Notes under the pieces: generated by a model
The model's input: the letters and a program-made list of their open reading frames with translations, nothing else
The model's database searches: none
Told to the model about the DNA's origin: nothing
Part shown: piece by piece, positions 33,151-41,852 of the stretch
Layout: every line of letters begins with the position of its first letter
Numbering within the stretch: position 1 is the stretch's first letter
Origin: an uncultured Phocaeicola sp.
Lineage (GTDB): Bacteria > Bacteroidota > Bacteroidia > Bacteroidales > Bacteroidaceae
DNA: 64,000 nt
Direction: 5' to 3'
NCBI GenBank assembly: GCA_958434805.1
Contig: CAUBDX010000003.1
Location: 49,762-113,761 of the forward strand
Made by a program: the position numbers and the translations under genes

Positions 33151-34131
33151 ATGAAACGAATAGGACTATATCTGTTTATAATAGGCATAACTTTTATTAA
33201 AGCTTATGGACAAGAGGATTCCGGACCTGTCAATACCGGAGCGGCAAACTATCTGACTATACCGGTTGATGCACGCAGCGCAGCCATGGGAGGTGCCGGT
33301 GTGGCGATTTCGAGGGGAAATAATGCCGTTTTCCATAATGGTGCGGCAACTTTATCGGAGGCCATGCACAAAGGTGGGGTTACGTATACTTATTCCCCGT
33401 GGATGCGTGACTATGAGTATGGATACTCTCTTCATAGTTTAGGCGGTTTTTATAAAATTAATAAGCGCAATGCCATTCTGTTAGGTTTCCGTTATTTCGG
33501 CTATCCGGAGATGGATGGAATAGGGGAGGATGCTTCGGGAATACATCCCAAAGAAATAGCTGTGGCGGCAGGTTATGCATACGAGGTCATAAAGAATCTT
33601 TCGGTTTCCGCTACTTTTAAATATCTGTATTCGGATATGGGTAAGATAGGAAATAGCAACGGTGCGAGTTCTGTGGCTTTTGATTTGGGGATATTATATA
33701 AGCGTGAGATAAAGGATTGGGAAGGTGCCGGTTGGTCGGTCGGGATTCATGCGAGTAATCTTGGACCGAAAATAAAATACCTAACCTCTAAAGAGGCTCT
33801 TCCTGCAATGGTCAAAGTAGGAGGTGCTGCTGACTTGCCTTTTGCATCAATGCATAGGTTGACTTTGACCGCTGATCTGGGTTACAGGCTTTCCCCCGAT
33901 GATGTACAGGCGTTAAATGTAAGTGCCGGGGCGGAATATGCATGGATGGAGCATCTCATGTTGCGTGGCGGTTATCATTATGGTGATAAGAATAAAGGAG
34001 ATGCCAGTTATGCTACGGCCGGGGCAGGAGTGGAATATGCAGGTGTGCATTTGGATTTTGCGTGGATGTTTGCGGGACATGAATGTCTTGCCAGAAATAC
34101 GTTTTGGATTTCTTTAGGATACTCTTTTTAA
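33151..34131 (+). CDS. PorV/PorQ-like outer membrane protein
   Basis: 326-residue outer membrane beta-barrel with signal peptide. The opening GAANYLTIPVDARSAAMGGAGVA and following NNAVFHNGAATLSEA are typical of the PorV/PorQ branch of the FadL-like barrels. In type IX secretion, PorV (LptO) shuttles substrates with C-terminal sorting domains to the attachment complex. The tight spacing to the subtilase, whose C-terminus looks like such a domain, suggests the two work together. No other type IX gene is in the window. The final residue is aromatic (GYSF). Confidence 0.83.
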   Translation: MKRIGLYLFIIGITFIKAYGQEDSGPVNTGAANYLTIPVDARSAAMGGAGVAISRGNNAVFHNGAATLSEAMHKGGVTYTYSPWMRDYEYGYSLHSLGGFYKINKRNAILLGFRYFGYPEMDGIGEDASGIHPKEIAVAAGYAYEVIKNLSVSATFKYLYSDMGKIGNSNGASSVAFDLGILYKREIKDWEGAGWSVGIHASNLGPKIKYLTSKEALPAMVKVGGAADLPFASMHRLTLTADLGYRLSPDDVQALNVSAGAEYAWMEHLMLRGGYHYGDKNKGDASYATAGAGVEYAGVHLDFAWMFAGHECLARNTFWISLGYSF

Positions 34132-34147
34132 CTCTTGCACGGTTAGT

Positions 34148-34182
34148 CCTAGAAGCCTATATACATATATTAGGCTTCTAGG
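34148..34182. terminator. Bidirectional terminator between PorV-like and GH53 genes
   Basis: Perfect 12-bp stem CCTAGAAGCCTA (34148-34159) / TAGGCTTCTAGG (34171-34182), between convergent genes. Confidence 0.75.
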
Positions 34183-34217
34183 TTATCGATTATTAACAGG
34201 AAGATTATGAGTTATCT

Positions 34218-35360
34218 TTACTTTCTTTTTGTAGATGATTGGAATGCATTCATAATGGCTGTGGGTTTTCCGTTTTTGTCAAAGGCTCCCATATCATATC
34301 CGTTCCATTCGTAACATTCCGGTTCCCAGTACCATACACCAGCGCAAGATTCCATGTCTCGGGCTTTGTTTATAAAATCGGCAAGGACTTGGGCGGAAGC
34401 GGAATCATTTTGTTTTACCCCTATTTCGGTTATCATGACTTTTACTTGGAAAGTCTTTGCTAGTTGGCTGATGTGTTTTAATGCTAACAAGTTCATTTCT
34501 TGCCATAATTTTGTGGAATGAGTTTGTGGATAGTGTGACAGGCCAATCATATCCAATTTTCCTCCAGCTTCTTTGAACTGCTTGAACCACCAAGTTAAGT
34601 CGTCCCAGGCATTGTCTATGTGAACAATAACGATACTTTGGGGGAAGATTTTTTTTACGGCATCGTAGCCGGTATTGACAAACTCGGCCAGATTTTGTGT
34701 GTTTTGTGGATATTTCACTCGCTCATTGGTACTGTTTAAGCCTTTGACATCACATTCTCGGATATCATAGAATGCACCGCTGAGTGCGACATTCTCATCC
34801 CACAACATTCCTGGACGGATTTCGTTACCCACTTGTACCCATCGTGGGGATATGTCTTCCGCCTTTAATGCTTGCAAGATGTCGATGGTATGGGCGGCAA
34901 TGGCCGTCTTTAGTTCCGCTACTGATTTGCCGATCCATGCCTTGGGCTTGAACTGTTGTCCGGGATCAGCCCATGAGTCGCTGTAATGGAAGTCTACCAT
35001 GACATCCAGACCTTGTTCTTTGGCTCGTCGGGCTTTGTTCACAACGTCTTGTTTACTGTTCCATCTGTCTTTGGGATTTACCCATACGCGCAGGCGGATG
35101 GCATTTATGCCCAGCTCTTTCATCAGTTGGAAGCAGTCGGTTTCTATGCCTTCATGATTGTAAAACTTCAACCCTTTTTTTTCCATTTCACTCACCCAAC
35201 TGATGTCGGCTCCTTGAGTAAAACTGGTTTTGGAAGGTGCTGGTGTATCGGAATTATCTGTTCCGGACTGTTCGTTGCCGTGGCTTCCGCAAGCTGACGA
35301 GGATAATACCAGCAAAGCGGTTAGCATATAATTCTTGAGGTTATGATATATTTCTTTCAT
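34218..35360 (-). CDS. GH53 endo-beta-1,4-galactanase lipoprotein
   Basis: Cuts beta-1,4-galactan of type I arabinogalactan (pectin side chains). 380 residues; lipobox SSSAC (Cys about residue 24), so probably surface or periplasmic and membrane-anchored. TIM-barrel residues match the family: Glu180 (VQVGNEIRPG, acid/base) and Glu312 (MITEIGVKQ, nucleophile), plus GADISWVSEMEKKG and INAIRLRVWVNP. It starts 13 nt after susG on the same strand, so it should be transcribed with the starch genes. I do not know it as a standard member of the Sus operon. Confidence 0.92.
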   Translation of the reverse strand: MKEIYHNLKNYMLTALLVLSSSACGSHGNEQSGTDNSDTPAPSKTSFTQGADISWVSEMEKKGLKFYNHEGIETDCFQLMKELGINAIRLRVWVNPKDRWNSKQDVVNKARRAKEQGLDVMVDFHYSDSWADPGQQFKPKAWIGKSVAELKTAIAAHTIDILQALKAEDISPRWVQVGNEIRPGMLWDENVALSGAFYDIRECDVKGLNSTNERVKYPQNTQNLAEFVNTGYDAVKKIFPQSIVIVHIDNAWDDLTWWFKQFKEAGGKLDMIGLSHYPQTHSTKLWQEMNLLALKHISQLAKTFQVKVMITEIGVKQNDSASAQVLADFINKARDMESCAGVWYWEPECYEWNGYDMGAFDKNGKPTAIMNAFQSSTKRK

Positions 35361-35373
35361 GTGTTTTCGTATA

Positions 35374-37455
35374 TTAGTTTTTTAGAAGATAGACAACGGA
35401 GGCATATCCGTCTAGTTTTAAATAAAAGTTTCCATGGTCTTCCTTCTCCTGTACATTTCCGGATACGGCGATAGCTTTCTCCGTCCTGTCCGTCAAGGGA
35501 ATCTCTATTTCAGAATTGCCAAAATTATGAATAACCAATAGTTTCTCGCTATCTTTAGTCATGTACCAGGCGGCAATACTTTTGTATTTTTTTTCTCCCT
35601 CTCCCGATTCGTTGAACAGAGCATGACGGGTCATGGTTCCTTGGGCCAGCGCTGGATAGGTGTTACGCAATGCGGTAAAGATCAAGTAGGTATTCAATAC
35701 TGACTGATGGTCTGCCGTCTGTTTGGTTACATCGGGGATGTTTGTGCTTACTGTGGCATCTATTTTGTCGGTATAGTGGGTGGTATAACTGTCTCCCCAC
35801 AACATAGGTCCGCGTACATATTCATCTCCTTTGTCTTTGGTGCCGTATAATCCTAGTTCTTCACCATAATAAATATAAGGTGAGCCGGGAGTAGTGAGCA
35901 GGACAGCGGCTGCTAATTTCTCCTTGGCGGTAGATTTACCTAGCTTGGAGGCTGCACGATCTTCATCATGGTTGCTTAGTTTGGTTGCTGCGATGTACCC
36001 GGGACGATAGGCGGCATATTCTTGCCTATAGTTCAGGATGTCTTTGGTGAAATAACATCCGGTGGCATTATTGAGAGCCCATTCCAGACGATACCAGAAA
36101 GAGAACTCGAACAAAGCGGGCAGACCGGCATAATAGGGGGCTACTTCGTTGTATTCGGACAGTACTTCACCCACCATGTAGAAATTGTCCGTGTGTCCTT
36201 TTTGCTTGTAATAAGTGTTCATGTCTTCGTAGAACATATTCAGGAAACGGGGATTTTCGTTGCTGGTAGCACTGTGGTAGATGTGCTTGACAGCATCCAG
36301 CCGCAGTCCGTCCACACCTCGGTCTATCCATCCTTTGGCACTGTTTGCCATGGCTATGTACGCAGGGGAAGAAGTGGCTTGTTCCACCGCACCATAGTTG
36401 AGGTCGGCAAAGTAGTCGGTGGCAAACTGGGAATGATAATACCATAAGTTCATGGAATCGAACAGAATATCGGCCGCTGTTTTGTTATCAAGAGTGAATG
36501 CAGTTCCCAAAGTGACTTTGTGGGAAGCAGAAGTAGCACCGTATTTAGTTCCTGCAGGCCAAGAAGGATCGTTACTAGTGCGGATTAGAAATCCCCAAGA
36601 GGACACGAAGTCTGTGGTCAGTTCATAATGGTTGTTCCCTTTGTCATAGAATTTTTTACATATGCCTTCTCCGAAATAAAGGTATTTGGCTCCGTTTGTG
36701 CCGGGGTCAGGGTTGTCCGCATCGGCTTTTTCGGCCCGGGTTACTGTGACGGTGGGTTGCGAGGCTTTGCTCCAGTCGAGGCTGAATGTATAGATGCCTT
36801 TTACTTCTGTATCTTCGGAGGAGGTTGCGAACCATTCATTGGCGGCATATTCTTCTTTGGGTATCATGGCTATTTTTCCTTCTGCTATCTCTGTTTGAGG
36901 AGATTGGGAGAAGAGATAGTAGCTACGATAAAGATTATCAGTAGATGAGGTGGCTTCCTTGAACCAAGGGTGGGCTTTGCCCGTATGGTTCATTACATAA
37001 TCCAGGTATATTTTTATGTTGCGCTTGTGGGCTTCGGTGATGAGGCGGTCGAAGTCGGCCTCTGTACCTAGTTTGGGATTGACTTTGGTATGGTCTGTCA
37101 CATCATAGCCGTGATAGGACATGGCAGGATGGATGGGGGAGAGCCAGAGGGCTGTCACTCCGAGGCTGTTGATGTAATCCAGCTTGTCAATGAGTCCGTT
37201 GAGGTCGCCGTATTTGTCACCGTCTTTGTCTGCAAAGGAGTAAACTAATAATTGATAGGAGATGTCGGCACGCTTGGTACCATCCCAATTGTCGGGGGCG
37301 GCAGTGATATTTTTCCAAGTGGCGGTAGGAGGATCAGGGTTTTCGGGAGTCGGAGGAACCGGTATTTCCGGCGAATCGTCAGAACAGGCTTGTGACAGAG
37401 GTACCAAGCAAAGCAGGAATAGTATACCTACTAGAAAGAGATGGATTCGTTTCAT
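35374..37455 (-). CDS. susG: Surface alpha-amylase SusG
   Basis: GH13 endo-alpha-amylase anchored at the cell surface that starts starch breakdown for import through SusC. The start at 37455 (MKRIHLFLVG) gives a proper lipoprotein signal (LSQAC) and 693 residues, against 692 in B. thetaiotaomicron; an upstream ATG at 37518 adds 21 unlikely residues. Catalytic residues are Asp387 (GLRLDAVKH), Glu430 (MVGEVLSEY) and Asp497 (SNHDEDR), one residue off the known 388/431/498. The segment between the first and second catalytic motifs (about residues 200-340) corresponds to the CBM58 insertion of SusG. Confidence 0.96.
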   Translation of the reverse strand: MKRIHLFLVGILFLLCLVPLSQACSDDSPEIPVPPTPENPDPPTATWKNITAAPDNWDGTKRADISYQLLVYSFADKDGDKYGDLNGLIDKLDYINSLGVTALWLSPIHPAMSYHGYDVTDHTKVNPKLGTEADFDRLITEAHKRNIKIYLDYVMNHTGKAHPWFKEATSSTDNLYRSYYLFSQSPQTEIAEGKIAMIPKEEYAANEWFATSSEDTEVKGIYTFSLDWSKASQPTVTVTRAEKADADNPDPGTNGAKYLYFGEGICKKFYDKGNNHYELTTDFVSSWGFLIRTSNDPSWPAGTKYGATSASHKVTLGTAFTLDNKTAADILFDSMNLWYYHSQFATDYFADLNYGAVEQATSSPAYIAMANSAKGWIDRGVDGLRLDAVKHIYHSATSNENPRFLNMFYEDMNTYYKQKGHTDNFYMVGEVLSEYNEVAPYYAGLPALFEFSFWYRLEWALNNATGCYFTKDILNYRQEYAAYRPGYIAATKLSNHDEDRAASKLGKSTAKEKLAAAVLLTTPGSPYIYYGEELGLYGTKDKGDEYVRGPMLWGDSYTTHYTDKIDATVSTNIPDVTKQTADHQSVLNTYLIFTALRNTYPALAQGTMTRHALFNESGEGEKKYKSIAAWYMTKDSEKLLVIHNFGNSEIEIPLTDRTEKAIAVSGNVQEKEDHGNFYLKLDGYASVVYLLKN

Positions 37456-37485
37456 GGTTTCTTTGTTTATAAGGGGTAAAAGAAT

Positions 37486-37533
37486 AAGGCGGAGTACAGT
37501 ATTACGGAAATTCCGCAAGCCGTAAACCGCCTT
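37486..37533 (-). promoter_or_regulatory. Nested hairpin in the susF-susG gap (proximal)
   Basis: AAGGCGG (37486-37492) pairs with CCGCCTT (37527-37533), enclosing a second stem TTACGG/CCGTAA (37502-37507 and 37520-37525). On the transcript it lies just before the susG start. Confidence 0.6.
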
Positions 37534-37539
37534 TTGTCG

Positions 37540-37577
37540 GTATAGGTACGGGGAGGATACAAGAAGCGTACCTATAC
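37540..37577 (-). promoter_or_regulatory. Hairpin in the susF-susG gap (distal)
   Basis: Perfect 10-bp stem GTATAGGTAC (37540-37549) / GTACCTATAC (37568-37577), starting 9 nt after the susF stop. Together with the neighbouring nested hairpin it fills the only long gap in the susC-to-GH53 unit. Confidence 0.6.
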
Positions 37578-37586
37578 TTGTATTGA

Positions 37587-39002
37587 TTAGTTCTTAGTTA
37601 GGGTCAACAGGTTCATGCCGTCGCATTGAGGGATGAACCTGATGGTATAGTTTCCGGCCGTAACAGCGATGTTGCCGGCATTGAAAGTCGGTTCGGCTAT
37701 CGAACCACCCCAGTTGATGTCCCAGTCATTATTGGCGCGGATTTTGATTTCACCATCCGTTAGGTTGGTGGTCAGATTCCAACTTCCATCTTCTTCGTTG
37801 TAAGTCATGTCGGTATCGGCATCCCATCCGGATGGGGTGGCGCTACCTATCACTCCGAGAGTTGAGATGAGGGTATGCTTGTAAGTCATGGCAGTCAAAT
37901 CCACTTCCATCATGTAGAACCCTGCTTCCGGAGCGTCGATATTTCCTGCACCGTTTTCATCAAGTGTACCTGCCAGAGCATCACCACTTACTTTTTCCCA
38001 ATCGCCTGTCCAGTTATCTTTTTCTGGGTTCGGCTTGTATTTGAATTCTCCGTTCAAATAGGCGAAACCTCTGTATTTGCCATCAAAGTTTATTCCGGCT
38101 AGCGGGCAAGTACCTGACCATGAGGTGTTATTACCTATTTCATAGATGTAAGGAGCGAAACCCAGCTCTTCCAGTGTGTAGGTGTATTCCATCATATCCA
38201 ATGTCATTCTATACATGCCGGCTTGAGTTATCATGCCGGCTTGTGGATTGTTTGTTGTAAGTGTTCCTTCGGTAGCGGTATCTCCATCGGTTACGGTTCC
38301 CAATACACCAGCTCCCCAGAATTCTCCCTCGGTATTGGTCTTCGGAATAATTTTCCAGCATTGATTATCAGCGGTTGTGGTGAATACGATGGAAAATTTG
38401 GAATCTTCATAAACGTCTGTTCCCGAATGGCTGAATCCCACCATGCCGTCAGCGCTCCAACCATTTACCGAGGTTTCATCCTTGTCGTTCTTTATTGTGA
38501 ACATGTCGCCTACAAGATAGTAACCGGTGTCAATAAATGGTGCGGCCGGAGTGAAATTTACGTCAAACGAACCGGCATTTACCAATAAGGCTTGTCCGTC
38601 TTTTATGGCATTGGCATATACTTGGGCAATGAAGGGACGCGCTATAGGACGTTTCCCGTAAGTTTCCACTACCAGCTTCTGAATGGTCAGGCTGTCAATC
38701 ATTCCGTCTGTATTGGATTCCAGTTCTCCTGCCTTACCTTTCTCGGTAGAGAGCTCTACCCGTACATTGCCCAAGGTATATCCTTCGGGAAGTGTGGCAT
38801 TAGATAGAGTGAACAATTTGATGCTGCTCCCCGGATTGGATAAATTGATGTCATCGACCTTGGATGCCGAGAAATCGGGAAGGGTTATTGCAGCTTCTTG
38901 TTCGTTGGCTTGAGGAGTTGCCCAATCAGTGTAATCATCTGTGCATGAAGACATGCACAGAACAGTCAGACCGATTAATGAATGGATTGATATATTTTTC
39001 AT
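37587..39002 (-). CDS. susF: Starch-binding outer membrane lipoprotein SusF
   Basis: Non-catalytic surface lipoprotein that holds starch near the SusCD importer. 471 residues; lipobox MSSC near residue 19. N-terminal SusE/SusF immunoglobulin-like domain, then repeated starch-binding modules, each with conserved Trp and GxYxI/RF segments (YYLVGDMFTI, GFYMMEVDLT, AGNYTIRFIPQ). SusF of B. thetaiotaomicron (485 residues) has three such modules. Located between susE and susG; 22 nt to susE. Confidence 0.93.
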   Translation of the reverse strand: MKNISIHSLIGLTVLCMSSCTDDYTDWATPQANEQEAAITLPDFSASKVDDINLSNPGSSIKLFTLSNATLPEGYTLGNVRVELSTEKGKAGELESNTDGMIDSLTIQKLVVETYGKRPIARPFIAQVYANAIKDGQALLVNAGSFDVNFTPAAPFIDTGYYLVGDMFTIKNDKDETSVNGWSADGMVGFSHSGTDVYEDSKFSIVFTTTADNQCWKIIPKTNTEGEFWGAGVLGTVTDGDTATEGTLTTNNPQAGMITQAGMYRMTLDMMEYTYTLEELGFAPYIYEIGNNTSWSGTCPLAGINFDGKYRGFAYLNGEFKYKPNPEKDNWTGDWEKVSGDALAGTLDENGAGNIDAPEAGFYMMEVDLTAMTYKHTLISTLGVIGSATPSGWDADTDMTYNEEDGSWNLTTNLTDGEIKIRANNDWDINWGGSIAEPTFNAGNIAVTAGNYTIRFIPQCDGMNLLTLTKN

Positions 39003-39024
39003 CTTGATTCAATTAAAAAGATTA

Positions 39025-40182
39025 TTATTTGATTTCGCCTTCGCCGGTAGCGAAGTTCAGGTAGAGCTGCTGTCCCGCTTTGCCTGCTACTCGTGCTTGG
39101 TCTCCATCGTTGGCACGATATTCAATTTTGCCGTCGAAGACCATGAACTCGCTCTTCCACCACTCAAAGGTAGGAATTTTTACGTATGCACGCACACCGT
39201 CACCATCGCCACCCGGGACACTGGCAGCAAAAGCAGGTGAGACAAAAGAAGCGTTAAAAGTATCGGGAATGGTACATAACCAGCCTTCAGCCTGCTCTTT
39301 CCAGTCGCTGTTGCCTACAACAGGTCCCATCAACCATATTTCAGGTTTGTTAAACTGTATATCATAGACGAGGTTGCGTCCCGAAACGGAAGAGGTGATT
39401 ACCATTAAGTACCATCCCGGAGTATCAGTAGCGATATTGTCTCCGTTGTCTTTGATATTGCCTGCCAAATCGCCGTTTATACTGTTTATACCAGAAAATC
39501 CTGTTTCATTTCCATCCCAAGCTTTGCTCTGATTGAATTTGATGCCGGCATCGTCTATCCATACCATAGACCAGAATACATGAGTTGCACCGTTTACGGG
39601 AATCATCTTGGTTGCCGAATCCCAGTTCCATTCGTTAAATCCGCCTACGATATATAAGTTTTCGGGGGTATTGACCGGAGGAAGCGAGAAAAGTAAATGT
39701 ACTTTATTCAATGACACTACATTGGAAAGTATTTCGGTTCCTTCTATTGCTTTGTTATCACTGGTCATCATAACTGCTCTTAAGCGGATATAGACCGCTA
39801 TATCCATCGGAAAATCAACATCGGTTGCACCTTTGTTTACTTTCATATCTGTAAGTGTACTAGCTAAAAGAGGTGCGTCTATACTGATTTTTGTTCCTGC
39901 ATTGACATTACCTATTTCTGTAAAATCGGTCATGGATTCATCGAATGCCACTTGCACATAGTATCCAACGTTGGCGGGGAAGCCGTAGTCGGGTTGTGAA
40001 CAGGATATTTCGATAGAGGAAGAATTGGCCAAATCGATTACTGTACCGCTGATAGCTGGAGTGTTTAGGACAAATTCGGTGGGTGAGATTAGCGTTGGGT
40101 TGGAGTCGCGATCATCATCACATGCGGTGAATATACCCAGTCCCAATCCGATAATCAAAAATGATTTAAGTATTTTATTCAT
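39025..40182 (-). CDS. susE: Starch-binding outer membrane lipoprotein SusE
   Basis: Surface lipoprotein binding starch without cleaving it; 385 residues, close to 387 in B. thetaiotaomicron. Lipobox IFTAC with an acidic DDDRDS after Cys, which matches the surface-export signal of Bacteroides lipoproteins. N-terminal SusE domain (SPTEFVLNTPAISGT...), then two starch-binding modules (LYIVGGFNEWNWDSATKM and IWLMGPVVGNSDWKE). Fits tightly between susD (36 nt) and susF (22 nt). Confidence 0.93.
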   Translation of the reverse strand: MNKILKSFLIIGLGLGIFTACDDDRDSNPTLISPTEFVLNTPAISGTVIDLANSSSIEISCSQPDYGFPANVGYYVQVAFDESMTDFTEIGNVNAGTKISIDAPLLASTLTDMKVNKGATDVDFPMDIAVYIRLRAVMMTSDNKAIEGTEILSNVVSLNKVHLLFSLPPVNTPENLYIVGGFNEWNWDSATKMIPVNGATHVFWSMVWIDDAGIKFNQSKAWDGNETGFSGINSINGDLAGNIKDNGDNIATDTPGWYLMVITSSVSGRNLVYDIQFNKPEIWLMGPVVGNSDWKEQAEGWLCTIPDTFNASFVSPAFAASVPGGDGDGVRAYVKIPTFEWWKSEFMVFDGKIEYRANDGDQARVAGKAGQQLYLNFATGEGEIK

Positions 40183-40218
40183 TGTATTTTCATTTAATAT
40201 TTATAAAACAAAAAGTTT

Positions 40219-41832
40219 TCAGTATCCCGGGTTCTGAGTCAAATTGGAGTTGGCAGTCAACTCATTGGTCGGGATGGCAAAAATATTAAGATGTGCATCA
40301 AAACTACGTCCTTCATAAGATCCGCCTTTCCATTGCCAAGTGTAATTGTTGTTGCCTCCATAGCGGTTGAATCTAATTAAGTCCATACGGCGGCGGCCTT
40401 CAAAATAGAATTCTCGGCTCCATTCATCGCAAATATCATCCAGGCTATATGCATTTGTACGGGTAGAAGCATGTGCACGACTTCGGATGGAGTTAACTGC
40501 TTGTGTACCTTCAGATGTAGTGTTTCCTCCATTCAAGCGAGCATCGGCTTCTGCAAAAGTCAGATAGGCTTCTGCAACACGTAGCAAGAAGTAGTCGGTA
40601 TCGGCGAAGGTGGCATCATGTCCGGCTGAACCGTCTGTTTTGAAGTTGGTGAATTTTGCAATAGCATAACCGCTTTTAAAGGTAGATACATCTTCATTGT
40701 TTAAGGTACGTCCCACACCGTCGAATAAAGCACGGTCGTCTTTGGCTGCTACATACATGTCGTAGCTTGGCAGTTCGGGGGCATCATTCTGAGGGAAGAA
40801 TTTGCGGATGAGGTCAGGACGTGCGCGGTTACCGCCCCAGTTTTGTGCAGAAACACCGTTGGTGGCTGTCAGGTCATTAGGGTTTGCATGCATCTCACCA
40901 TCAAAGCAACCAGCTATCAAGAACAGGGAAGTACCCCAACTGGTGGTTGTCAGACCGTCTTGAAGTAAGGGTAGAAGAGCTTCGTAAGCAGCATCAGTTT
41001 CCCCGTTGTCACCCATGAATAACATTTGATAGGCAGTCCATCCGCCTTTTCCCACAGTATTGAGCCGGTAGGAGGATTTTATTACTTTGTCGGCATATTC
41101 TTTTGCTTTTTGCCATTGGGCCGTTCCTGTATAAATTTCCGAATTCAAGTACAGGCGTGAGAGCAACAGCCAGCAGGCAGCTTTGTCTACACGACCATAA
41201 CCGGCATCTGTCGATTTTTTTGCTTTTGCTTCGGAAAGGGCCGGTTCTATTCCGATCAGTTCCTGTTCAAGCCATTCATACATTTGAGCTCTGGATCTTT
41301 GTTCAGGTTTGGTCATTGGTTCCAATGTAAAGGGTATGTTTCCCCAACCATCCATCAGTAAGAAGTAGTGTAGGGCACGTACAAAGCGGATTTCGGCAGA
41401 CATGGTGGCATCTGTATCTCCAGCCATAGCCAGATATTGGTTACAATAGGTGATGCCGGTAGTCAGACGGGCATAGAACCCGTTTAACATAGGATGGGAA
41501 GCATTGTAAGTATTGTAGCAGAAACTGGCTACACCTTCATCTCCCCAGCCGCAGATAGCTTCATCAGTGGTCAGTTCGTTGGAATTGAACAATTGGCGGA
41601 TAAAGCCTGTCGTACCACCATCCAAACCGTCAATATCACAGTCACCGTTAGCACCACCGTTTCCGGCTAATGCCATATTGGCGTAGCACTTGTTGAACAA
41701 TCCGTTTAAATCAACATTGGTATCGATGTTCGGATCGATAGGATCTACATCTAAGTCTCCGATACATGAGGTTGCCCCCAAAGCCAACATCATGAATGTG
41801 GCAGGAACGATATTCTTTATGTATTTTTTCAT
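40219..41832 (-). CDS. susD: Starch-binding lipoprotein SusD
   Basis: Surface lipoprotein that forms the lid on the SusC pore and recognises the helical turn of amylose. From MKKYIKN it has 537 residues; two in-frame ATG codons are possible (41841 or 41832). Lipobox ATSC near residue 24, then DLDVDPIDPN. TPR helices and the closing RagB/SusD region (CDEWSREFYFEGRRRMDLIRF) are present. It begins about 20 nt after susC. Confidence 0.96.
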   Translation of the reverse strand: MKKYIKNIVPATFMMLALGATSCIGDLDVDPIDPNIDTNVDLNGLFNKCYANMALAGNGGANGDCDIDGLDGGTTGFIRQLFNSNELTTDEAICGWGDEGVASFCYNTYNASHPMLNGFYARLTTGITYCNQYLAMAGDTDATMSAEIRFVRALHYFLLMDGWGNIPFTLEPMTKPEQRSRAQMYEWLEQELIGIEPALSEAKAKKSTDAGYGRVDKAACWLLLSRLYLNSEIYTGTAQWQKAKEYADKVIKSSYRLNTVGKGGWTAYQMLFMGDNGETDAAYEALLPLLQDGLTTTSWGTSLFLIAGCFDGEMHANPNDLTATNGVSAQNWGGNRARPDLIRKFFPQNDAPELPSYDMYVAAKDDRALFDGVGRTLNNEDVSTFKSGYAIAKFTNFKTDGSAGHDATFADTDYFLLRVAEAYLTFAEADARLNGGNTTSEGTQAVNSIRSRAHASTRTNAYSLDDICDEWSREFYFEGRRRMDLIRFNRYGGNNNYTWQWKGGSYEGRSFDAHLNIFAIPTNELTANSNLTQNPGY

Positions 41833-41852
41833 ATACTGCATAATTTTGCGAA

